From Anaerolinea sp. (GTDB lineage: Bacteria > Chloroflexota > Anaerolineae > Anaerolineales > Anaerolineaceae), in NCBI GenBank assembly GCA_029975055.1, contig JARKPU010000039.1, positions 1 to 57,512 of the forward strand: 57,512 nt of DNA. Direction: 5' to 3'. The position numbers and the translations under genes are program-made. The first letter of the stretch is position 1, and each line of letters begins with the position of its first letter. Of the stretch, positions 50,386-57,512 are shown piece after piece. The notes under the pieces were generated by a model. That model worked only from the letters and a program-made list of their open reading frames with translations, searched no databases and had not been told where the DNA came from.

Positions 50386-50495
50386 AGAACCCTCACCCTG
50401 CCCTCTCCCTGCGGGAGAGGGGAAAGAATCTGCCCCCCATCGCCCTCCTGGACGCGCTTCGCGCACCCGAAGGGGTGAGGGCCGGGGTGTGGGGG
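50386..50495. repeat. Dispersed repeat, copy 2 (full length)
   Basis: ACCCTCACCCTGCCCTCTCC, a CCCTGCGGGAGAGGGG hairpin, then TGGACGCGCTTCGCGCACCC and GAAGGGGTGAGGGCCGGGG. The second half matches 3054-3090 almost base for base. It is non-coding, between glgX and the CHAT operon, and has partly self-complementary ends (CCCTCACCC ... GGGTGAGGG). Confidence 0.7.
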
Positions 50496-50581
50496 GTGTC
50501 GGTCTGTCAATCGACTTCAGCAGACCACGCCGCCCCCACTCACCGACCTCGTGAAGCCTGAGAAAGGATATGGCTTGAATT

Positions 50582-50651
50582 TGCCTGTGAACAGGCAGGC
50601 CCCGCCAATTATGGATTACTGGTATCTTAATAGTTTCTATATTGCTATAAT
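50582..50651 (+). promoter_or_regulatory. CHAT-operon promoter region
   Basis: An extended -10 (TTGC-TATAAT, TATAAT at 50646-50651) lies 55 bases before the CHAT start. Upstream is a perfect inverted repeat TGCCTGT-GA-ACAGGCA (50582-50597). The region is AT-rich compared with the window. The inverted repeat may be an operator. Confidence 0.6.
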
Positions 50652-50706
50652 GAAAAAGCCCACAGCGACAGGCTCACCCTTCGCTCGCGTTGAGGACCAT
50701 CTGCCA

Positions 50707-52149
50707 ATGCCCCAGCGAACCTACACCGATTTCATCTTGCACCTTGCGCCGCCGGCCGATCCCTCTCAGGCCTGCCAGGTGAGTGTTCTGCCTTCGCCGC
50801 GGGTGGGCGAGCTGCTCGAGCCTGCAGCCGTGCCCGTGGAGGCCGCCCCGCCCAGGGCGCTGCTGGATGACCTCGCCGCCAAGACGATCTCCCCGCGCGA
50901 TTTAGTCACCCTCGGCAAGCGCCTTGCCGATTGCCTCCTCCCTGCCGGGCCGGTGCGCGACCTGTTCCGCGCGGCGCAGTCTGCCGCCGGATACGAGGGC
51001 GGGCTGCGCCTGCGCCTGCTCATCTCCGCCCCGGCCTTGCGCGCCTGGCCCTTCGAATTTGCCTACCTCAGCCTGCCCGGGGCCGCCCAGGAAGGGTTGG
51101 ATGGCTTCCTGGCCCTCGATCCGCGCATTTCGTTCGTCCGCCATGAACCGCTGCCCGTGCCGCACCCGCGCATCGCCCCAGCCGAGGCGGGCATCACCGC
51201 GCTGCGCATGCTGGCGGCCTCGGCCCAGCCCGCCGGCAGCCTGCCCCTGCGCCTGGAGCACGAGCTGGCCCAGCTCCAGGCCGCGCTGGACGGCTTCGAG
51301 ATCGACGGCCTGCGCCTTTCGCTCGACCCCATCCTGCGCGACGCCACCCCGCAAACCCTCGAAGCCAGCCTGCGCGAATCCGGCTCGGCCGGGCTGTTTC
51401 ATTTTTCGGGCCACGGCGTACTCGACCCGCCGCTGAGTGACCCCTTCAAGCGCGGCGGGCGCGTGCGGCACGGATACCTGCTGCTGGTGACCGATGCGGA
51501 GACCCGCCGCGAAGCGCGCGTGGAAGCCGGTGAGCTGGCCCGCTGGCTGCTGCGCGCGGGTGTGCGGCTGGCCTTTTTGAACGCCTGCCAGACCGGCGAG
51601 CGCCAGCCCGAATACCCGTGGGAGGGCATGGCGGGGGCGCTCGTCGCGCACGGCGTGCCGGCGGTCGTTGCCATGCAGCACCCGGTGGAAGACGTGGCCT
51701 CGGTGGCCTTCGGGCGCGGGTTCTACGGCGCGCTCTTCAGCGGCCTCACGCTCGACGAGGCCGTCTCGGTGGGACGCCTGGCCATGCTGCGCCCTCCCGA
51801 GCAGCCCTACTTCGCCGAGTGGGGCGTGCCGGTGCTCTACAGCCGTCTGGAGGGTGGGGCGCTCTTCCCCGAACGCGCCGACCTGCAAACCCCCTCTGCC
51901 CTGGCCTTCCGCAAGGTGGTGGATCTGCAAGTGGCCGAGATCCAGCGCGGCGGCTCGCTGGTGGGCATCGATGTGGGCCGCCTGGCAAGCGGCGTGAAGG
52001 TGACGGCGCGCCTGGCCCAGGTGGGGGGCAGCGCCACCCTGGCGGACATCCGCACGGTGGAGGTGGACGCCAGCCTCGACATCCAGGCGGTGATCGGCAC
52101 CATCGGCCCAGGCGCAACGGTCGTCGGGGCCAAGATCGACGAATTGTGA
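50707..52149 (+). CDS. CHAT-domain caspase-like protease
   Basis: The 480-residue product has a CHAT peptidase core with catalytic His236 in FHFSGHG and Cys294 in AFLNACQTG, and the family's AFGRGFYGALFSG and LDEAVSVGR helices. Residues 1-220 form a companion helical/beta region. After about residue 400, a C-terminal beta segment (SLVGIDVGRLASGVKV) resembles a segment at the start of the STAND protein encoded two genes on. Upstream ATG codons lie at or before the -10 box, so ATG 50707 is used. CHAT proteases cleave partner proteins once activated. It is the first gene of a four-gene operon. Confidence 0.87.
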   Translation: MPQRTYTDFILHLAPPADPSQACQVSVLPSPRVGELLEPAAVPVEAAPPRALLDDLAAKTISPRDLVTLGKRLADCLLPAGPVRDLFRAAQSAAGYEGGLRLRLLISAPALRAWPFEFAYLSLPGAAQEGLDGFLALDPRISFVRHEPLPVPHPRIAPAEAGITALRMLAASAQPAGSLPLRLEHELAQLQAALDGFEIDGLRLSLDPILRDATPQTLEASLRESGSAGLFHFSGHGVLDPPLSDPFKRGGRVRHGYLLLVTDAETRREARVEAGELARWLLRAGVRLAFLNACQTGERQPEYPWEGMAGALVAHGVPAVVAMQHPVEDVASVAFGRGFYGALFSGLTLDEAVSVGRLAMLRPPEQPYFAEWGVPVLYSRLEGGALFPERADLQTPSALAFRKVVDLQVAEIQRGGSLVGIDVGRLASGVKVTARLAQVGGSATLADIRTVEVDASLDIQAVIGTIGPGATVVGAKIDEL

Positions 52150-52207
52150 TTCCAACCCAGGCTCTACAGGTTTCTGGAAACCCCAATCATTCAGGAGTGC
52201 AAACCAA

Positions 52208-53389
52208 ATGGCAAACCAACCTTCCGGCACGTATGAACAGGATGCGCAGGAGCTGCTCGCCGGGTATGATCAGTTAACGATCCTCCCGCGGGGCGCGGCC
52301 GAAGGCATCCCGCCGGCCGAGAACGTCATCCGGGCCGCCGAACGCATCACGGGCGTTTCGCCGCGCCTCACGCGCCACGCCGCCGGGCTGCTGGAAAGCG
52401 GCAGCCCCCTGGAGCGCGAAGGCGTCAGCGCACACTTGATGGCCCAGGCCGCCGCCGAGCTGCAACTGGCTGCCGAGCTGTTGACCGTGGCCGCCGAAGG
52501 CAGCGGTAAAACCCCGGCCGGGGCCGCCGCCCGCTCGGCCCGCGGGGCCATGCTCGTCCAGGCCGGTGAAGGGCTGCGCGCCGCGCTGAGCGTTCCGGCC
52601 TCCGCCGGGCTGGCACCGTTCATCCCGGCGTTGCGCCGGGCCGGGCCCCTCCCGCAAGACCTTCCCGCCGCCGCCGAGCTGCTGCGCGGCAGCGTGGCGC
52701 AGGCCGACCGGGCCATCTCGCGCCAGGTGGTTGACCTGGGCGGCGAAATTGCCTTCGACCTGGTGATGCAAACGCGCTGGGCCGCCGTGCTGGATGGCGC
52801 CTCGCTGCTGCGCGGCCAGGCGGCAGATAAGCTGGAGGAAATACAGAAAGGCCTCGGAGGGATCGTCCAGCAGGCCGCCTCCGCCGCCGAAAAAGCCATC
52901 CTCAACGTGTACGATAAAATCCTCGTCCTGCTGGGGAAGGACGTGGAAGATAAAGCCCGCGTGCAGATCCGCGAATGGCTGGAGAAGATCAAAGAAGATG
53001 GCAAGATCGAGCTGCTGGCCGGGCTGGTCGAGAAGCTCTACCGGGTGGACGCCTTCCACAAAGACCTCGAAGGCTGGATCGCCGCGAGCACCGCTCCGGC
53101 GCCGAAATTGGGTGAAACCGCCGCCGAAGTGGAGCAGCTTGGGCAAAAGTTCGGCGTCCTGGCCGGGCGCATCAAATCCGTCGAGAATGCCGTCGGCCTG
53201 GCCAAACTCACCGGCATCCCGCAGGTGCTGCTGGTGGTGGCGGGGCTGCAGGTGGGCCTGCTGGCGGTGCTCGTCTACGCCGGTTTCGATTACATCGGTT
53301 ACCAGCAGGGGGGCTTCCTGGATATCACCCGCGGCGTGGCCCAGGTGGTGAAGGACGGCCTCTCTGCCGGAGGTGAAACGCCCAAATGA
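52208..53389 (+). CDS. Helical membrane-anchored protein of the CHAT/STAND operon
   Basis: The 393-residue product is Ala/Leu/Glu-rich and almost all helical, with several four-helix-like stretches. One membrane span lies near the C-terminus (IPQVLLVVAGLQVGLLAVLV, about 340-362), followed by a short tail. No family is recognised. It starts 58 bases after the CHAT gene and overlaps the STAND gene by 4 bases (ATGA), so it is a component of the same system. It could be the protease substrate, a scaffold or a pore-forming effector; these are guesses. Confidence 0.7.
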   Translation: MANQPSGTYEQDAQELLAGYDQLTILPRGAAEGIPPAENVIRAAERITGVSPRLTRHAAGLLESGSPLEREGVSAHLMAQAAAELQLAAELLTVAAEGSGKTPAGAAARSARGAMLVQAGEGLRAALSVPASAGLAPFIPALRRAGPLPQDLPAAAELLRGSVAQADRAISRQVVDLGGEIAFDLVMQTRWAAVLDGASLLRGQAADKLEEIQKGLGGIVQQAASAAEKAILNVYDKILVLLGKDVEDKARVQIREWLEKIKEDGKIELLAGLVEKLYRVDAFHKDLEGWIAASTAPAPKLGETAAEVEQLGQKFGVLAGRIKSVENAVGLAKLTGIPQVLLVVAGLQVGLLAVLVYAGFDYIGYQQGGFLDITRGVAQVVKDGLSAGGETPK

Positions 53390-56115
53390 AGTGCCCCAAG
53401 TGCCGGCTCGACCCGGTTCCCGAGGGATCGAAATTCTGCCCGAACTGCGGCGAAGGGCTGGAGATGCGCCGCCGCCTGGATATTCACGTCCAGGCGGCCA
53501 GCAACCTCGGCAACCTGATCGGCGTGCAAACTTCCACCCTCAACGGCGACGTGTACGGTCAAAACGTCATCTACGTACTCAGCGAATCGAGCCGACTGGC
53601 GGGCAGCGCGGCCTTCTTCCAGCGCGGCTCACCGCCCTATAAAGCCCTGGCGGCCTACACGGCGCGCGACCAGCCCATCTTCAAAGGCCGCGAGGATGAA
53701 ACCGAAAAACTGCTTGGGCGCATCGGCGAACAGCCCGTGGTGGTGCTCTACGGGGCCAGCGGCGTGGGCAAAACCTCGCTCCTGGCCGCCGGGGTGGTGC
53801 CGCGCATTGTCGAAGCCGGGGCGCTCGCCATCCACCTGCGCGATTACTCCCGCCCGGTGAGCGAATCGATCCGCGCGGGCCTGGCGGCCGGGGCGCAGGC
53901 CATCGCGATCGCCCTTCCGCCCGAAGCAACGCTGCCGGGGCTGCTGCGCAGCGTGCAGGCCGGGCTGAAGGGCACGCTGGTCTTGATCCTCGACCACGCC
54001 GAGAAGTTCTTTACCCCCGGCGGCGCGCAAGAGGATGGAGGTGCGCTCGCGGCCGCCCTGGCCGACAGCCTGGAACAGCTTGGGCCCGATTTTCTGCGCG
54101 TGATCTTCGCCATCGACGAGCAGCAGGCCTTTCACCTCGAAGCCTGGCGCGACCGCCTGCCCGATATGCTGCGCGGCGGGGTTCACCTGCTTCAGTTGAG
54201 CACCAGCCAGGCGCGCGCGGCCATCATCGAGCCTCTCGGCCGCTTGAACGACGCATTCCACTACGATGTAGGCTTCGACGACCGCCTGGTGGATGAAGTG
54301 ATGCTGCGCGACCTCGATGAGCTCACCCCCAAGACACCCGGATTGATCTTCCCGCCCCATTTGCAGATCGTCTGCGACCGGCTCTACCGCGAAGCGCGCG
54401 ACCGCTCGCTGCGCGAGATCGGCACCGGCCTGTACGTGGAGCAGCTTCAGGCGGCAGACGGCATCCTCTCGACGTACTTCCGCGAGCGCTTCACCCTGCT
54501 CGCCGATCAGCAGCGTCCCGCGGCGCGTAAAGCGCTGGTGAAGCTGGCGCGCCCCGACGCCCCGGAATGGAACCCGCCCGAAGCGCTGGCCGATGAAACC
54601 CTGCCTGCCGACCAGCGCACGCAGATGCTCGACTCGCTCGAGGCGGGCGGGCTGCTCATCAGCCGGCCGGTCAACAGCCACCGCGAATACGCCCTCACCA
54701 GCCCGGCGCTGGCCGATTCCGTGCGCCTCTACCTGGGCGACCTGGACGCCAGCGGGTACGACCCGCTCGCCGAGCTGGCGCGCTTGTGGTCGGCCTGGCT
54801 GGCCACCGGCGACCTGCCCGGCGAGGCCCAGATTTTGCGCCTGGAAGGCAGCCGGGCGCGCTGCGAGCACAGCGCCGCCCAGGCGTTGCTGCTCATGCGG
54901 GCCGCCGCGGCGCACAACCTTCCGGCAGCCCCCTGGCTGGAATGGTTCCAATCCAGCCCGGATGCAGCGGGGCTCGTCAGCCGGCTGGAGGGCATCCAGC
55001 CGCCGCCCGGCTCAAAGCCCATCCCTACCATCTCGCACCTGGATAAAGCCGCGAACATCCTGGCGCTCAAAACGCTCGAGCCGCCCGAGGGGGGCTTTTC
55101 GGGCAAGGATTTTGGGCAGCTGGCCTGGGCCGCCGCGCGCAGCCCGGCTGCGCCCATCCGCCAGGCGGCAGCGCAGGCGCTGCTGGCCCTCGAAGGCGGC
55201 GCCGGGCTGAACCGGCTGGAAAATGCCCTCTGGCAGGGGCTGCGCCCGCCCGCCAGGGGCGCGCGCAAAGCCGAGCTGCGCGGCGCGCTGGCCGACGCCG
55301 ACCCCGCGCAGGAACAGCTCAACCGCCGCCTGCCGCCCCTCGAGCGCGCGCGCATCCACCTGTGGCGCGCCGGCCGCCGCATGAACGCCGACAGGCAGCG
55401 CCTCGCCTGGCTCTGCCTGGGCGGTGGCGTGGGCGCGGGGCTGGGCCTCGGGCTGCTGCGCGGCCTCAGCGCTGCGCTCACCCAATTGACGGTGGGCCTG
55501 CACGCCTTTATGAACTTTGGGTTTGGCTTCTGGCTGGGGGCGGCGCTCGTCTTTGGCATGCTGCTGGCAGAATACCTGCGCCTCAAGCGCCCTGCCTCGG
55601 GGCAGGCGGCGCTGCTTTCCACCCTCCTCGGCTGCGCCGGTTTTGGCCTGGCCGGGGTGATCGTCGCGCTGGCCTCAGGTTCCTTCAGCCTGGCAGGCAA
55701 AGAGCTGGTGACGGCAGCCGGTTTCGCCGCAGGGCTTATCCTGGCTTTGGGGCTTTACCCATTCCCGTGGCAATCGCGCCTGCGCGGCTGGCCGCTGCGC
55801 CTGCTGGGTGCGGGGGCCGGGTTTGCGTTGATTCACCTGGCTTTTGTGGCGCGCGGCATCGAAGACATCAGCGCGGCCATCATCTGGCCGGGGGCGGTTT
55901 ATCGCGCCGAACTGGCGCGTTATGAATTGCTGCCGGTGTGGAGCAGCCTGCAGGCCCGCCCGGGCTGGTATAACGGCGTGGCCGCAGCGGATGCATTCCT
56001 CACCGGCGCCGTGCTGTGCGGCGGCATTTTACTTTCGTTCCAGGTCACCGCCGGGATGATCCGGCGCTGGCAGAACCTGACCGCCGGTTTGAGCGCCAGA
56101 GAAAGGGAGGCATGA
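53386..56115 (+). CDS. Zinc-ribbon / nSTAND-type ATPase with multi-pass membrane domain
   Basis: The 909-residue protein has an N-terminal zinc ribbon (CPKC, CPNCG; residues 3-21). A beta adaptor segment (NLIGVQTSTLNGDVYGQNVI, about 43-62) follows. A STAND P-loop module has Walker A GASGVGKTS (123-131) and Walker B VLILDHAEKFF (199-209, where nSTAND1 proteins often have D-Q-F-E-E). Helical and winged-helix-like regions extend to about 660, and about seven membrane spans fill 680-890. STAND ATPases act as ligand-triggered switches. It probably gates the CHAT protease encoded upstream. Confidence 0.82.
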   Translation: MKCPKCRLDPVPEGSKFCPNCGEGLEMRRRLDIHVQAASNLGNLIGVQTSTLNGDVYGQNVIYVLSESSRLAGSAAFFQRGSPPYKALAAYTARDQPIFKGREDETEKLLGRIGEQPVVVLYGASGVGKTSLLAAGVVPRIVEAGALAIHLRDYSRPVSESIRAGLAAGAQAIAIALPPEATLPGLLRSVQAGLKGTLVLILDHAEKFFTPGGAQEDGGALAAALADSLEQLGPDFLRVIFAIDEQQAFHLEAWRDRLPDMLRGGVHLLQLSTSQARAAIIEPLGRLNDAFHYDVGFDDRLVDEVMLRDLDELTPKTPGLIFPPHLQIVCDRLYREARDRSLREIGTGLYVEQLQAADGILSTYFRERFTLLADQQRPAARKALVKLARPDAPEWNPPEALADETLPADQRTQMLDSLEAGGLLISRPVNSHREYALTSPALADSVRLYLGDLDASGYDPLAELARLWSAWLATGDLPGEAQILRLEGSRARCEHSAAQALLLMRAAAAHNLPAAPWLEWFQSSPDAAGLVSRLEGIQPPPGSKPIPTISHLDKAANILALKTLEPPEGGFSGKDFGQLAWAAARSPAAPIRQAAAQALLALEGGAGLNRLENALWQGLRPPARGARKAELRGALADADPAQEQLNRRLPPLERARIHLWRAGRRMNADRQRLAWLCLGGGVGAGLGLGLLRGLSAALTQLTVGLHAFMNFGFGFWLGAALVFGMLLAEYLRLKRPASGQAALLSTLLGCAGFGLAGVIVALASGSFSLAGKELVTAAGFAAGLILALGLYPFPWQSRLRGWPLRLLGAGAGFALIHLAFVARGIEDISAAIIWPGAVYRAELARYELLPVWSSLQARPGWYNGVAAADAFLTGAVLCGGILLSFQVTAGMIRRWQNLTAGLSAREREA

Positions 56116-56116
56116 G

Positions 56117-57352
56117 ATGAACAGAACACTTTCGCGCTTGCTTTGCGGGCTGCTCCTCCTCATGCTGGCTGCAGGCTGCCAGCCCACCACCCCGGCGGCC
56201 ACCAAACCGCCCGAGGCGACCCAGACGCCCGCCCCAACCGCCACGAACCCGCCGCCCCCCACACCCACCCCCGGCATCAGCTTCGAGATACGCAACTTCA
56301 CCAGCCGCGTTTTCTTGGGCACGGGGGCTCCGCTGCCGGAATTGCTCGACACGGGCTTCCACCCCTTCCCCGAAGGCTCGCAGACTTCTACCGATAGCAC
56401 CGGCGTGGCCCTGGTGGAAGGCACCGCGGCCTCCGGCGTGTGCCACATCTTCATCTTCAAGGCCAGCACGTTGAAAAAATCGGCCTGCCAGCCGGGAACG
56501 TTCGCCGGGGGCAACACCTCTTGTGTGGAAGCCGGCAGCGCCTTATATAACAACTGCAGCGGGCACATTGTGATCACCTCCAGCGGCGTGGCCGAGCACA
56601 GGTTCACCGCCCTTTCGGTCACATACCTGCCCGAGCAGCAAATTTCGCTCTACCTCGCCCTCGATGGTGCGGTGGTGATCACCCCGCTGCGCGAATTGGG
56701 CAATTACACTCAGACGGCCGAACCCATCGAGCTGCAGGCCGGGCAATACCTGTACACCGCCCCCGATAACCGCCTGGTGGATATCCAGGGCATCCCCATG
56801 CGCGTGCCCCAGCAGGCCGATACGATCCGCCCGATCCTCGAAGCCTTCAACCTCTGGGATTGGATGAACCAGACGCAGAGCGCCGTCGATTCGGAGGGCG
56901 TGCCCGCGCAGGTGGTGCCCCCGGCGCCTACCAATGAGCTTTACATCACCCTGGCGGGCGGTTTCATGGATCAACCCGGCGGGAAGGAGGCCGTCCTCTA
57001 CGCGGCCCCCTGGCAGGATTACCTGGTGAACGTGTTCGGCGTGGAAGGCGTGGTGCTGAAGGCGTATGGCATGGGCTCGGAAGCTCCGCTGGACGCGCGC
57101 AATTACCCCTACAGCCCCAACCGCACCCTCTCCTTGATGCGCGAATCCAGCTACGGGCAGGGCTTTGGGGCGATGTTCTTCGTGCCGGAAGGCAACGAAC
57201 GCCTCGCTTCGCTGGCCAAAACCGTCATCCCCGACCTGCTCAAGGTGGGGATCGAGGCCGAGCTGACGATCCAACCCGCGGGCGAAATCCCCGAACTGGT
57301 CAAAGACAGCCTCGCCTCGGGCATCCCGGTGATGTGGTTGTTCCAGCCGTAA
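56117..57352 (+). CDS. Lipoprotein of the CHAT/STAND operon
   Basis: The 411-residue product has a lipoprotein signal (LLLLMLAAGC, Cys21) and a Pro/Thr-rich linker (to about residue 52). A FecR-like beta domain (SGVCHIFIFKASTLKKSACQ, EHRFTALSVTYLPEQQISLY) and a C-terminal alpha/beta region (about 275-411) follow; the latter recalls part of a solute-binding protein. It starts one base after the STAND gene and would sit on the outer face of the membrane. It is a good candidate sensor for the system. The function is inferred. Confidence 0.75.
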   Translation: MNRTLSRLLCGLLLLMLAAGCQPTTPAATKPPEATQTPAPTATNPPPPTPTPGISFEIRNFTSRVFLGTGAPLPELLDTGFHPFPEGSQTSTDSTGVALVEGTAASGVCHIFIFKASTLKKSACQPGTFAGGNTSCVEAGSALYNNCSGHIVITSSGVAEHRFTALSVTYLPEQQISLYLALDGAVVITPLRELGNYTQTAEPIELQAGQYLYTAPDNRLVDIQGIPMRVPQQADTIRPILEAFNLWDWMNQTQSAVDSEGVPAQVVPPAPTNELYITLAGGFMDQPGGKEAVLYAAPWQDYLVNVFGVEGVVLKAYGMGSEAPLDARNYPYSPNRTLSLMRESSYGQGFGAMFFVPEGNERLASLAKTVIPDLLKVGIEAELTIQPAGEIPELVKDSLASGIPVMWLFQP

Positions 57353-57424
57353 TCCATCACCCTTTCATGCTGAAGGCGGTTCCCCCAACCTGGCCCTTTG
57401 GGCAGGGGGTCTGCCTGTCGAGTA

Positions 57425-57512
57425 CGCTCACCGCGTAGGGTGCGGTCGCTTTGGACCGCACCGGTTCAAGAGGGTGCGCTCACCGCGCAGGGTGCGGTCG
57501 CTTTGGACCGCA
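57425..57512. repeat. Hairpin-bearing direct repeat, two copies, cut by window edge
   Basis: A 36-bp unit (CGCTCACCGCGYAGGGTGCG plus GTCGCTTTGGACCGCA) occurs at 57425-57460 and 57477-57512, with one difference and a 52-bp period. Each unit holds the hairpin TGCGGTC-GCTTTG-GACCGCA. The array may continue past the window. No gene is seen after 57352. Confidence 0.8.

Noticed and set aside
50582..50597. E. coli-type LexA site (CTGT-N8-ACAG) before the CHAT operon
   Set aside because: The spacing between CTGT and ACAG is only two bases, and the window's LexA uses the GAAC-N4-GTTC type.
57425..57512. CRISPR array
   Set aside because: Only two units with a 16-base gap, an internal hairpin and no cas genes. 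The spacing is too short for spacers.

Overview
The window is a 57.5 kb, GC-rich, gene-dense bacterial chromosomal segment. The gene set suggests a Chloroflexota member, most likely Anaerolineae. Evidence: the order tuf-rpmG-tRNA-Trp-secE-nusG-rplK-rplA-rplJ-rplL; Pro/Thr-rich linkers followed by DUF5666/DUF5667 domains; a secreted protein ending in a YMPNVIR-like tail; many uncharacterised families typical of that class; and several -10 boxes only about 6 nt from the start codon. No phylogeny was run, so the taxon is an inference. No rRNA, CRISPR array, insertion sequence or phage module was seen.

Region 1 (1-4.4 kb) is the translation cluster. Hairpins, two L1-stalk-like leaders and an L10 leader with a terminator-type attenuator lie between the genes. 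A bidirectional terminator separates it from lexA, whose strong sigma-70 promoter carries a GAAC-N4-GTTC box in its spacer (5.2 kb). Region 2 (5.3-14.7 kb) holds a PyrK-like/DHOD-like pair lacking DHOD active-site motifs, dtd, a secreted caspase-like protein, a DUF6909-like protein, an RRM protein, a DUF429 protein and an ECF sigma/anti-sigma pair.

Region 3 (14.7-22.3 kb, minus strand) has gatB followed by the heat-shock operon hrcA-grpE-dnaK-dnaJ-prmA under a perfect CIRCE. Region 4 (22.4-32.5 kb) has a GNAT, a UbiA prenyltransferase, a GH16-like protein, a TolB-like lipoprotein, serS behind a T-box leader, a DUF456 protein, a PHP protein, the yacL-like/cysS/rlmB operon and tRNA-Glu. Region 5 (32.8-36.2 kb) has a secreted His/Asp-rich DUF5666 protein, a PAS-only membrane sensor, a GNAT and an OsmC-family gene. 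The OsmC gene has an in-frame UGA exactly at the catalytic-cysteine position, followed by a good bacterial SECIS hairpin, so it is very probably a selenoprotein.

Region 6 (36.3-50.3 kb) has a LacI regulator with a 32-bp palindromic operator, a GH65 disaccharide phosphorylase and a beta-phosphoglucomutase (a phosphorolytic disaccharide operon), then an M16C metalloprotease, an M20 peptidase with a small coiled-coil membrane protein and a SpoIIE-type phosphatase, a DUF3592 protein and glgX. Region 7 (50.6-57.4 kb) is a four-gene operon: a CHAT caspase-like protease, a helical membrane-anchored protein, a zinc-ribbon/nSTAND-type ATPase with a multi-pass membrane domain, and a lipoprotein. It looks like a membrane-tethered signalling or conflict system and is, with the selenoprotein, the most interesting part of the window. 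The window ends inside a hairpin-bearing tandem repeat.
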